From contig JAESSR010000269.1 in NCBI GenBank assembly GCA_016764015.1, positions 1 to 8,473 on the forward strand: a stretch of DNA of 8,473 bases. Reading direction: 5' to 3'. Positions 1 through 7,812 of the stretch are shown here, piece by piece. Under the pieces are notes generated by a model, which did not search any database, was not told the DNA's origin, and worked only from the letters and a program-made list of their open reading frames with translations. The position numbers and the translations under genes are program-made. Position 1 is the first letter of the stretch. Each line of letters starts with the position of its first letter. The DNA is from Phycisphaerales bacterium. GTDB lineage: Bacteria > Planctomycetota > Phycisphaerae > Phycisphaerales > UBA1924.

Positions 1-1163
1 AGCCCGGTCATCAACCACGAGGTAATCAGGCTCGATCCCCCAGCACTGAGGAACGGGAGCGTGATGCCGATGATAGGAACCACCCCGATGTTCATCCCAA
101 CATTAATGACGACCTGAGTCGCAATAAATGCAGGAATCCCCACTGCAATCAACCTGCCCATCGGCTCGCGACAACTCGCCGCCACCACAAACGCCCCACC
201 GACCCATACCGCGTACAAAACCAGCGGCACAAAACCGCCCACAAACCCGAATCGGGCGACCACAACCGCAAAGATCATGTCGTTTTCTCGCTCTGGGAGC
301 GCGTTATACCGCACCATCGCCCGGGTGGTCTCATCGTTCATCCCGGTCGCCTGCCCGGCCCCGATGAGCATCTGGGCCCGGTAAGCTTGGAAGTTGATAT
401 CAAAGTTCGTCGAGGTGTCGCCTTGGAACTGCTTGACCAATCCATCGATCCGCGCCTTCTGGTGAGGTTTCATAAACTGATACCCCACCGGGGCCGCCAT
501 CGCAGCACACAGAACGATCAAGGTCAGATGGCGCAACCTCGCGCCCGCTGCAATCAGCATCGCGAACAGTGCTGGAATGAAGAGCGAAGCCGTCCCAAGA
601 TCAGGTTGAACCGTAATCAACGCCACCGGCACCGCAGCGATAATCCCGGGCACAATCAAGCCCTTGAACCGTCGATGCTCCGAGCGGAATCGCATGTACT
701 GCGCCACCGCAAGCACAAACGCGATCTTCATCACCTCCGAAGGCTGAAAATCTGTAAACCCAAGGTTGATCCAAGAACGCGCCCCATTGCGTGGAGTCAC
801 GATGCTCTTGGGAATCCCGGGAATCAACAGAAACACCAACAAACCCAGACACACAATGAACAACAACCAAGCGAACCCGCTAACGAGTTTGTAGTGAGGC
901 AGCGCAATCACAAAGCATGCCACAAGCCCTATCGCCATAAAGATCATCTGTTTGATGGCAGTCGATGACATCACCATTGTCCCATGCTCATCAGGTCGGC
1001 TCAACCCGAGATCAATCGCATAGATCCCTATCAAGGTCAACAACACCGAAGCACCAACGGTGATCCACCCATAGTTAATCACCTTGATGACCTTGGTGAT
1101 CGGTTGGTCCGATCGCCCGCCGCCTTGGATGAGCCGAAATATCTTCGAGGGCATTGTGCTCAT
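1..1163 (-). CDS. rodA: RodA, SEDS peptidoglycan glycosyltransferase (C-terminus cut by window edge)
   Basis: Reading the minus strand from ATG at 1163 gives 387 open codons that run off the left edge. RodA is the polytopic inner-membrane SEDS protein that polymerises lipid II into glycan strands during wall elongation, working with a class B PBP. Visible family marks: RNGARSWI at about 125-132, DFQPSE at 128-133, QPDLGTA at 186-192, LPERENDMIFAV at 289-300 and LPFLSAGGSSL near 369-379, plus many hydrophobic segments from residue 30 on. D295 aligns with the catalytic Asp of E. coli RodA (D262), although the usual HTD is END here and the following EEFG is ARFG. The start overlaps the stop of the preceding pbp2 gene as ATGA, implying translational coupling. 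FtsW is the main alternative, but pairing with a PBP2-type partner favours RodA. Only the last part of the final helices and the C-terminal tail should be missing. Confidence 0.93.
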   Translation of the reverse strand, partial: MSTMPSKIFRLIQGGGRSDQPITKVIKVINYGWITVGASVLLTLIGIYAIDLGLSRPDEHGTMVMSSTAIKQMIFMAIGLVACFVIALPHYKLVSGFAWLLFIVCLGLLVFLLIPGIPKSIVTPRNGARSWINLGFTDFQPSEVMKIAFVLAVAQYMRFRSEHRRFKGLIVPGIIAAVPVALITVQPDLGTASLFIPALFAMLIAAGARLRHLTLIVLCAAMAAPVGYQFMKPHQKARIDGLVKQFQGDTSTNFDINFQAYRAQMLIGAGQATGMNDETTRAMVRYNALPERENDMIFAVVVARFGFVGGFVPLVLYAVWVGGAFVVAASCREPMGRLIAVGIPAFIATQVVINVGMNIGVVPIIGITLPFLSAGGSSLITSWLMTG

Positions 1164-3679
1164 GGGCTCACCTCTTCAACCCGATCTGATTCATCAGGCA
1201 AATACCCCTCAGCGATTAACGCATGAATAATTTGATTATTGATCGGCCCAGATACTCGACCACCCGAACCAGCGTAATCCACCACCACCGCGATCGCATA
1301 CTCAGGCTCGCCGCCTTCGCGACCGACAAGCGTCACATACCACGAATGATCGCCATCACTCACAATGAACGGTTCGAGGGGCCCATTGTCTTCGCCAACC
1401 TCATCAGGATCAAAGAAGATCGCAGGCGCATCCGCCGTCCCTGTCTTGCCCCAGACATGAATCCCCGGCGCATTAAATGTCGGCGTGTGTGGGTCAAGCT
1501 CCTGATACCGAATCCCAAATCCAGAGCCCCACCGTCGGTTGTTCACCACCTTGCTCAACCCCTCAAGCGAATCACGCACCGACCAAGCAGGCAATCCGAT
1601 ATCGGTCACGACTGGTGCCCGTCCATCACGAATCAACTTAGGTGCAATCCGATATCCTTGCCTGGCAATCGTCGCGTATGCATCCGCCGCATGCAATGGT
1701 GTCCAAGTCACAGGCCCCTGACCGATCCCCATCAGCGTTGCATGCTCAATGTTGAGCTTCACACCATTAAACGGCTCAACCGAACCCGCCCATTCTTTCC
1801 CAATCCCAAGGTCATACGGCGTCCCTACACCAAACATCCGATACACCTCACTAATTCGCTCGGCATCGAGCGCACGACCAAGCGTAAAGAAGAACACATT
1901 CGACGACACCATCAACGCATCAACTGCGTCTGGATGTCGCCCAAGTTGCACAAAGTGGGTCGTGTGTGGCGGGTTCTTAAATATCCATGAACGATACCGA
2001 TTGGGTTGGTTTATAAATAAACTTCCTGTCGCTGGAATCCGGTACCCCTGCTTGTACACACCAAACTTCGCTGCACCATTGAGAATCAATGCCTTGGCAA
2101 CCGAGCCCGGCGGATAGGGCTTGGCGATCGCACGATTAAAATACGGCGTATGGGTCTCCAAATAGCGGCGCTTCTGTGCTTCGTCTCGCACACCATACTT
2201 CGACCAATCACCATCAGTCGGAGGCACCGGTGTCGAGACCATCGCCAGAATATCACCAGTCGCCACTTCAAGAACAATCACACCCGCATCAAGCTCGGTC
2301 CCAATAGGCATCGTCGGTTCTTCATTATGATGCCAGGGCTGAACCCGCGCAAGCCCAAGCGAAGGCTCAAGGATCGCACGCACCTTCGCTTGGAGCATGA
2401 TGTCGAGCGTGAGTTCAATATCAAGCCCGGGTGTCGAGAGCGTCTCAAGCGACTCACCGGTCTGCTTATTTTCAACAGTCACGCCGCGCAATCCACGCAG
2501 ATGATCTTCGTACGCCTTCTCAATCCCTGTGCGTCCAACACGATCACCCGGGAAGTACCGCCCACGATCTGTCCCCTTGCTTGTCACCGATCGAGCACGC
2601 AAGAGTGAGTTATCTTTGATTGCCTGTCTTCTGCGAGGACGATCCCCCTGCTCCTCGCCATCGTCATCAATCCATCCTTGAATCCCCGAGCGGACCGAAC
2701 CCAGAATCATGCTCCCGATATCCGTCACATGGATCTGCTCTGCGCGATCAGACTGAATCGGAGGCGGAAAGGTTGAACGATCAATCATCACCGTCAGATC
2801 ACTGTACGGATAGATCCGAGTCGTCGCATCGACCACCGTCAACCCAGGAAAGACAAACACCGGCGTGATGTTCCCATCGGGTTCATCATCCGTCACAACC
2901 AAAGGCGTCAGCTTTACGCTCTGGAGGATAAACTCAAACCCAAGCTGATCGCTGATATCCCCCACCAGCGTGTGGGCAGTTTCTTCTGCTGCGATCGGCT
3001 GAGACGCATAATCCTTGGCTCGTTTAATATCATCTTCATTGGGCACATGCCCGCGTTCTTCGTGCCCACGAATCATCTTCGCGTACCGATCACGCGACAC
3101 GACCCCTTTAATCCTGCTCACGCGTTTGATAATCTCGTCACGCTGAGCCATCAGCTCATCGATCGGCACACCCGCCCGGGTGCTGATGTACTGATACATC
3201 ACATCGATCCGTGCATGCATCGCTGATTCAAAGTCAGCAACGATCTCGTCCTGCTGAGATTCCTCAAGCCGATCCCAGATATCAGCGTTGTATCTCTTGG
3301 CAAGTCTGCGTGCGTATACCGGGATATCGACCCCGTAGAGCTTGCCAGATCGGTCTTCATACACCCACTGCCCCGCCAGCACGCGATAATCCACCGCGAT
3401 GTCAAACGAGGCCCGATCACCCGCGATCACGCGCCCCTTGCGATCAAAGATTGTCCCCCGTACCGTGGGCAGCCAGGTCTCACGCACCAGCAGCTTCGCC
3501 GCATCGATCCGGGCTTGCTCGCCGCCAGCGCCCAATGTCATCCAACCGAGCCGAATCACCAAGAGCACAAACACCCCCACTGCCATCGCAGCGAGCAAAA
3601 ACACGCGCCTATGGAACATGCTCGGGATGTACTTTGAGAGTCGGGGCATCAGGGATCGAAACTGCCTATGAATGGACAC
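1160..3679 (-). CDS. mrdA: Penicillin-binding protein 2 (MrdA-type transpeptidase)
   Basis: Class B PBP of 839 residues, cross-linking peptidoglycan in the periplasm as partner of RodA. In order: a basic N-terminus and one membrane anchor at about 25-48; the pedestal motif RGTIFDRKGRVIA at 74-86; GRTGIEKAYEDHLRG at 382-396; then the transpeptidase domain with SVAK (S526, K529) after YPPG, SSN (592-594) and KTGT (745-748). All three catalytic motifs are intact, so the enzyme should be active. It is longer than the usual 600-650 residues. The surplus is a charged, probably helical stretch at about 115-245 and a hydrophilic loop at about 337-375. The called start is GTG at 3679, just after an in-frame stop; ATG codons at 3649 (residue 11) and 3619 (residue 21) are alternatives, and none has a clear ribosome-binding site. 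It overlaps rodA by 4 bp. FtsI is less likely because of the RodA neighbour and the motif spacing. Confidence 0.93.
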   Translation of the reverse strand: MSIHRQFRSLMPRLSKYIPSMFHRRVFLLAAMAVGVFVLLVIRLGWMTLGAGGEQARIDAAKLLVRETWLPTVRGTIFDRKGRVIAGDRASFDIAVDYRVLAGQWVYEDRSGKLYGVDIPVYARRLAKRYNADIWDRLEESQQDEIVADFESAMHARIDVMYQYISTRAGVPIDELMAQRDEIIKRVSRIKGVVSRDRYAKMIRGHEERGHVPNEDDIKRAKDYASQPIAAEETAHTLVGDISDQLGFEFILQSVKLTPLVVTDDEPDGNITPVFVFPGLTVVDATTRIYPYSDLTVMIDRSTFPPPIQSDRAEQIHVTDIGSMILGSVRSGIQGWIDDDGEEQGDRPRRRQAIKDNSLLRARSVTSKGTDRGRYFPGDRVGRTGIEKAYEDHLRGLRGVTVENKQTGESLETLSTPGLDIELTLDIMLQAKVRAILEPSLGLARVQPWHHNEEPTMPIGTELDAGVIVLEVATGDILAMVSTPVPPTDGDWSKYGVRDEAQKRRYLETHTPYFNRAIAKPYPPGSVAKALILNGAAKFGVYKQGYRIPATGSLFINQPNRYRSWIFKNPPHTTHFVQLGRHPDAVDALMVSSNVFFFTLGRALDAERISEVYRMFGVGTPYDLGIGKEWAGSVEPFNGVKLNIEHATLMGIGQGPVTWTPLHAADAYATIARQGYRIAPKLIRDGRAPVVTDIGLPAWSVRDSLEGLSKVVNNRRWGSGFGIRYQELDPHTPTFNAPGIHVWGKTGTADAPAIFFDPDEVGEDNGPLEPFIVSDGDHSWYVTLVGREGGEPEYAIAVVVDYAGSGGRVSGPINNQIIHALIAEGYLPDESDRVEEVSP

Positions 3680-3779
3680 ACGATAAGCTCAGCAACGCTG
3701 GTAAGGCGTACGAGGTATGGATCGGCTATGTGCGCCCAGATAGATGACTTTGTACGAGATTCTCTGGGCTTCCCGGGGA

Positions 3780-3915
3780 GGTAGCTGGTGCCGTGGTTCA
3801 TAAACCCGAAGGGTTTTTAACTACGCTCTTCGTTTTTCCTGTCATTTGACAAAGCACGACCACCGTTCGTATTTAAAAATCTCTCCGAGATTTGTTAACC
3901 ACGGCACCGGTTGCC
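3780..3915. repeat. 136-bp inverted-repeat element with nested hairpins (structured RNA or MITE-like)
   Basis: Fills most of the 262-bp gap between folE2 and pbp2. A perfect 12-bp inverted repeat (GGTGCCGTGGTT at 3787-3798, AACCACGGCACC at 3897-3908) brackets 98 bp. Read as plus-strand RNA, the pairing extends outward to 19 consecutive pairs (3780-3798 with 3897-3915), with three G-U wobbles at 3786/3909, 3784/3911 and 3782/3913. Inside are small hairpins: AAACCC-GAA-GGGTTT (3802-3816), ACGA...TCGT (3856-3859 with 3867-3870) and AAATCTC-TCC-GAGATTT (3877-3893). It encodes no credible protein and I see no target-site duplication. It could be a structured non-coding RNA, a REP/MITE-type repeat, or an elaborate intergenic terminator. 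The rest of the gap (3680-3779) is presumably the pbp2 leader and has no recognisable promoter. Confidence 0.6.
3875..3893 (-). terminator. Possible intrinsic terminator after folE2
   Basis: On the minus strand, about 50 bp after the folE2 stop, a 7-bp stem (AAATCTC / GAGATTT, 3-nt loop) leads into a run of five T. The stem is A+T-rich and therefore weak, but it sits where folE2 transcription should end. It is also the last hairpin inside the larger inverted-repeat element, so its role may be structural instead. Confidence 0.4.
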
Positions 3916-3941
3916 CAATCGATGCTAAGAATCACTCCGGC

Positions 3942-4802
3942 TCAGTCCAGCCGCTTGTCGCGTGAAAGCTCGGCGTATGCATTATGAGCATGGATGGATT
4001 CAAAGTTCTCAGAGCTGATGTCATACTGAACAACCCGATCGTCCGCATTGAGCAGAATCGCCAGATCGCGGATGATGTCCTCGACAAACTTCGGGTTCTC
4101 GAACGCCTTCTCGGTGACATATTTCTCGTCAGGTCGTTTGAGCACTGCATACACAGGATGCGAAGCCGCCCCTTCAAGATGCTCGACCAAATCCTCGATC
4201 CACATGGTGCCTTTGGTCCGTACTGCAGCTTCGATCCGGCACCGTTGGTTATGAGCGCCATATTCCGAAATCTCTTTTGAGCACGGGCACAGGCTCGTCG
4301 CCGGTGCTGCCACCTTGATGACAAAGTCTTCGCTGGTGCCGTTGACTGTACACTCGAATGTCACCTCATAGTTCATCAAACCGGGTTGCCCTGTCACAGG
4401 TGCTGGTTTTTCGATGAAGTATGTGAACGATGCCTCAAAGTGAGCCTCGTTTGCATTGAGCCGATCTCGAATCTTGCGTGTTATCAACGGGATATCCGCA
4501 GGCGAAAACGCCTGGCACCCGTGCTCGTTGAGCACCTCTAAGAACCGGGACATGTGCGTCCCCTTCTTTTCCTTAGGCAACGCGACATACATGTTGATCG
4601 ACGCGACCGTGGACTGCGTTTGCCCATCACGGGTCGCGAGTTTCATCGGGTACACCACATCCTTCACCCCGACCTTATCAATCGCGACATTTCGCTCGTC
4701 AGAGAACCCCTGGACATCGGGCATAGCGTCGGGGTTTTTCGATGAATCATTCATAGACTTAGGCTCACAAGTTGATGATTTGCAACAGTTTGTATCAGTC
4801 AT
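3942..4802 (-). CDS. folE2: GTP cyclohydrolase FolE2 (type IB, COG1469 family)
   Basis: Protein of 286 residues that converts GTP to 7,8-dihydroneopterin triphosphate, the first step toward folate and, in many bacteria, queuosine. It is cytoplasmic and is the alternative to zinc-dependent FolE. Diagnostic stretches are KGTHMSRF (71-87 region), TSLCPCSKEISEYGAHNQR (159-177; C162 matches the metal-ligand Cys of characterised FolE2, H174 is in the conserved AHNQ), KRPDEKYVTEKAFENPKFVED (212-232) and SENFESIHAHNAY (254-266). The reading frame opens at a TTG at 4862, but ATG at 4802 is chosen: it has GCAGG seven bases upstream, and the extra 20 residues have no family support. Residues 1-25 form a polar tail with C6, C7 and C12 that the family core does not need. 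It lies 202 bp after mutS and is probably transcribed separately; I see no clear Zur operator in front of it. Confidence 0.95.
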   Translation of the reverse strand: MTDTNCCKSSTCEPKSMNDSSKNPDAMPDVQGFSDERNVAIDKVGVKDVVYPMKLATRDGQTQSTVASINMYVALPKEKKGTHMSRFLEVLNEHGCQAFSPADIPLITRKIRDRLNANEAHFEASFTYFIEKPAPVTGQPGLMNYEVTFECTVNGTSEDFVIKVAAPATSLCPCSKEISEYGAHNQRCRIEAAVRTKGTMWIEDLVEHLEGAASHPVYAVLKRPDEKYVTEKAFENPKFVEDIIRDLAILLNADDRVVQYDISSENFESIHAHNAYAELSRDKRLD

Positions 4803-4809
4803 TGAGTCG

Positions 4810-4814
4810 CCTGC
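4810..4814 (-). promoter_or_regulatory. folE2: Ribosome-binding site that fixes the folE2 start
   Basis: GCAGG on the minus strand, seven bases before ATG at 4802, within AAAGCAGGCG. No comparable site precedes the upstream TTG at 4862, so this supports the shorter protein. Confidence 0.55.
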
Positions 4815-4971
4815 TTTCAGGATCAGTGGTGAATGAATCGTAGGAACATTGCCCACGAACAAACCACAGCGGCCAAAACTATTTCCTCTTCACCAATAGA
4901 ACCCGCAGAACTTAAATAGATACAGCAATTCCGAAAACAAATACAGATTCAATAGACCCCAAACTCCGTTT

Positions 4972-4997
4972 TCCGATCAAACCGTCGCAAGATCGGA
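4972..4997 (-). terminator. Stem-loop immediately after mutS
   Basis: TCCGATC (4972-4978) and GATCGGA (4991-4997) form a 7-bp perfect inverted repeat with a 12-nt loop, starting 8 bases after the mutS TAG. On the minus strand it is followed by AAAACGG rather than a T tract, so it is not a textbook intrinsic terminator. It may stabilise the 3' end or act with Rho. The rest of the 202-bp gap (4803-4971) is comparatively A+T-rich and presumably holds the folE2 promoter, but no convincing -35/-10 pair or operator stands out. Confidence 0.3.
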
Positions 4998-5004
4998 TGG
5001 AGAG

Positions 5005-7812
5005 CTACTTCGAAGCTTCACCCTGAAGCCGACGCAACTCATCGAACGCTTCCATAGGCGACATCGAATCGAGCTTGATCTCTCGGATCTCAGCCATCAC
5101 CGGATGCTCGATGTACTCGGTAAAGAGCCCCAACTGATCACCAGCCTGCGCCTGAGCCGATTGCACCTGCTGAACATCAACACGCCCGCTGTGCTGCACA
5201 GAAAGACTATCGAGCACTTCCCGCGCCCGATCTGTGATCACCTTAGGCACCCCAGCAAGCTGGGCGACATGCACGCCGTAGGATTCGTCAGCCCGCCCTC
5301 TGCGGATCGAATGCAAGAATGCGATCTCCTGCTGCCCATCATCGGTGGTCCACTCTCGCACCGCGACATGCAGGTTCTTGACCTGGTTTTCGAGCCGATC
5401 CTCAAGCTCGGTGATCTCATGATAATGCGTCGCAAAGAGCGTGCGAGGCTTGTGTTCTGCCAACCATTCACAGATCGCCCACGCCAAAGACAAACCATCG
5501 AGGGTCGAAGTGCCCCTACCGATTTCGTCAAGAATCACCAACGACGAAGCATCGGCGTTGTTGAGGATATTGGCGGTCTCGATCATCTCGACCATAAAGG
5601 TCGATTGGCCGCGATGGAGCGCATCGTCCGCACCCACACGCGTAAATATCCGCTTGGTGATCCCGATCGTCGCCGCGTCCGCTGGAATAAAACTGCCTGC
5701 CTGTGCAAGCACCACCAGCAACGCATTCTGGCGGATATAAGTCGACTTACCCGCCATGTTCGGGCCGGTGATGAGCGAAAGTGTTGCCTGGGAACTCGAC
5801 GAACTATCAGCCGACCCCATCATGCAATCGTTGGGCACAAAGCGATGCCCGAGTGTTTCGTCGAGCACCGGATGCCGCCCTTGAATAATATCAAGCGTCG
5901 GCTCATCGACAATCTCAGGCTTGCACCACGCCCGCTCACGAGCTTTGATCGCAAAGCCGAGCAAACAATCAAGCGTGGCAACCACATCTGAGAACACACC
6001 AAGCTCACCAAGGATCGATCGGGCTGAGTTGCACAACTGATCGAACAAAATCCGCTCACGCTCGATCGCCACATCCGATGCGCTGAGCACCTTTTCCTCA
6101 AACACCTTGAGCTCTGGCGTGATGTACCGCTCTGCATTCTTGAGCGTTTGCTTGCGTGTAAAAATATCGGGTGCGCGCACTGCTTGCGCAGCCGGCAGTT
6201 CGATGTAGTACCCGAACACCCTGTTGTAGCCGACCTTCATCGAAGGCAGATCATGCTCTTTGATAAGCTGTGCTTGATACTCTGCAAGCCATGTGCCCGC
6301 ATCGCGTTCAAGATTGCGGGCTTCATCGAGCGCCTTATCAACCCCATCGCGGATCAACCCGCCCGCCCGCAGATGGGCCGGCGGCTCATCAACACACGAA
6401 CACATGATCCCTTGAGCCACCGGCTCGATCCGATCGACAAGGGCTTCGAGCTCATCATGTTGCGAAGCCAGTGCCGGTGAGCCTGCGATCGTTTCGATGA
6501 GCGTCGCAATCAATCCGGTCGAGCGCCCGAGCGCCGCAATATCCCGAGGTGTCGTCCGCCCCAACGCCACACGCCCAGCGATCCGTGCGGTATCGCACAT
6601 CGAACCCAACAATGATCCCAGTGATTCTGAGAGTGCATGGTCTTGGACAAGCAACCCAACACCCTGCTGACGCTGTTCGATCTTCGCCCGATCAATCAAA
6701 GGCGAGCTGAGCCAGCTCCTCACCTGCCGTTTGCCCATCGGCGTATGAAGCACACAGCGCGTGCCCACCGGGCTCGATAAAAATATCCCAGAGAGTGAAC
6801 CAACCAAGGATTGATCCCGGATCGTTTGTTCGATTTCAAGCGATCGCAGACTCGTCGCATCAATAATGCACGCATGCGAACGATCAATCAGCACGGGAGC
6901 CCGCAGATGCGCCAGCGTCGCTTGTGGGCGCTCAAATGCCGTGCGTTGCGTATCACTGTGCTGTGTCTCTTCAATCGCCTGTGTCTCGATCAGGTATCGA
7001 ATCGTCGCACCAGCCGCGAGCACACAAGGCATCGATGATTCAATCCCGAATCCATCAAGCGTCGAGACATTGAACACATCAAAGATTGCTTCCACCGCCT
7101 CGGCTGTTCTGAACTGCCATCCTGGACGCCCCGTACCAGAAGCATTGAGTGTCTCAATAAGCGTCTCGATCCGCTTGGGCTTTTCACCAAAGCCCGGCGA
7201 GTTGAACAGCACTTCTTTGGTCCCGATCCGTGCCAGCTCATCGGTGCATTCTTCGAGCGTGCCATTGAACAGGCTAAACGCACCGGTCGAAAGCTCGACG
7301 ACCGCGATCCCCGCATGTGATTCATCCAAAGTCGCAATCGAACCCAAAGGCACACATTGCTCCTCGCGCAGCAGCGACTCATCAACAAGCGTCCCCTGCG
7401 TGACGACCTGCACCACCCCGCGCTTGACCACGCCCTTGGCTTCTTTGGGATCTTCGAGCTGATCGACCACCGCGACACGATACCCTTGATCGATCGCCCG
7501 CTGAAGATACACCGCCTTCTGATGGTGAGGCACCCCCGCCATCGGGATCGCGTTGCCTCGCGTGGTCAGCGAGAGCCCGAGATCACGCGAGATGTTCTCC
7601 GCATCTTCGCCAAAGAGCTCATAGAAATCACCCATCCGAAAAAAGAGCACACAATCCGGGTGCTCTTTTTTAATCGCCGTCCACTGACGCATCCCCGGCG
7701 TATCCCAGGGGTTCTTTGTACCTGTTTTTTTGCCCACAGCGGGCTTCTTTTTGCTTGTCGTACTCGTCGATGGCATGGGAGGATTGTAGGAAGGAATATC
7801 TTCCGAGATCAT
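5005..7812 (-). CDS. mutS: DNA mismatch repair protein MutS
   Basis: MutS1-type mismatch recognition ATPase of 935 residues counted from ATG at 7812. The frame stays open to a GTG at 7860, but that codon lies within the zinc-ribbon coding sequence of the preceding gene. ATG at 7812 overlaps that gene's stop as ATGA and has AAAGGG 11 bases upstream. ATG at 7776 (start of MPSTSTTSKKK) is another option. Domains in order: a Lys/Thr-rich N-terminal tail; mismatch-binding domain with FFRMGDFYELF (Phe-x-Glu reader F63, E65); connector; core/lever, including YNRVFGYYIEL near 529-539; and the ATPase domain with Walker A GPNMAGKST (683-691), Walker B VILDEIGRGTSTLDG (D762, E763) and FATHYHEITELED. A C-terminal QLGLF (893-897) resembles the beta-clamp-binding motif of bacterial MutS. 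A Ser-rich insert (SADSSSSSQ) sits just before Walker A. Length is a little above the usual 850-880. All key residues are present. Confidence 0.97.
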   Translation of the reverse strand: MISEDIPSYNPPMPSTSTTSKKKPAVGKKTGTKNPWDTPGMRQWTAIKKEHPDCVLFFRMGDFYELFGEDAENISRDLGLSLTTRGNAIPMAGVPHHQKAVYLQRAIDQGYRVAVVDQLEDPKEAKGVVKRGVVQVVTQGTLVDESLLREEQCVPLGSIATLDESHAGIAVVELSTGAFSLFNGTLEECTDELARIGTKEVLFNSPGFGEKPKRIETLIETLNASGTGRPGWQFRTAEAVEAIFDVFNVSTLDGFGIESSMPCVLAAGATIRYLIETQAIEETQHSDTQRTAFERPQATLAHLRAPVLIDRSHACIIDATSLRSLEIEQTIRDQSLVGSLSGIFLSSPVGTRCVLHTPMGKRQVRSWLSSPLIDRAKIEQRQQGVGLLVQDHALSESLGSLLGSMCDTARIAGRVALGRTTPRDIAALGRSTGLIATLIETIAGSPALASQHDELEALVDRIEPVAQGIMCSCVDEPPAHLRAGGLIRDGVDKALDEARNLERDAGTWLAEYQAQLIKEHDLPSMKVGYNRVFGYYIELPAAQAVRAPDIFTRKQTLKNAERYITPELKVFEEKVLSASDVAIERERILFDQLCNSARSILGELGVFSDVVATLDCLLGFAIKARERAWCKPEIVDEPTLDIIQGRHPVLDETLGHRFVPNDCMMGSADSSSSSQATLSLITGPNMAGKSTYIRQNALLVVLAQAGSFIPADAATIGITKRIFTRVGADDALHRGQSTFMVEMIETANILNNADASSLVILDEIGRGTSTLDGLSLAWAICEWLAEHKPRTLFATHYHEITELEDRLENQVKNLHVAVREWTTDDGQQEIAFLHSIRRGRADESYGVHVAQLAGVPKVITDRAREVLDSLSVQHSGRVDVQQVQSAQAQAGDQLGLFTEYIEHPVMAEIREIKLDSMSPMEAFDELRRLQGEASK

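Noticed and set aside
387..968. 193-codon plus-strand open frame
   Set aside because: It is antisense to rodA, which is continuous and carries family motifs; the translated plus-strand protein is low-complexity, rich in Arg, His and Gln.
1223..1990. 255-codon plus-strand open frame opposite pbp2
   Set aside because: Shadow of the transpeptidase-coding region; the composition (Arg/His/Ile/Pro-rich) is not protein-like.
3846..3875. TTGACA with TATTTA 18 bp downstream on the plus strand, resembling a sigma-70 promoter
   Set aside because: The -10 matches consensus at only three of six positions, and the site lies inside the inverted-repeat element where a transcript would include only its right arm and then run antisense into folE2.
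4803..4862. Longer FolE2 starting at TTG 4862
   Set aside because: No ribosome-binding site, rare start codon, and no family support for the extra 20 residues; ATG at 4802 is better placed.
4913..4940. TTGTTT-N16-TATTTA on the minus strand as a folE2 promoter
   Set aside because: Both boxes are weak and the region is A+T-rich, so such pairs are expected by chance.
5104..5991. 295-codon plus-strand open frame opposite mutS
   Set aside because: Covers the conserved ATPase domain of MutS on the other strand; long antisense frames are expected from this codon usage, and no domain or ribosome-binding site is recognisable.
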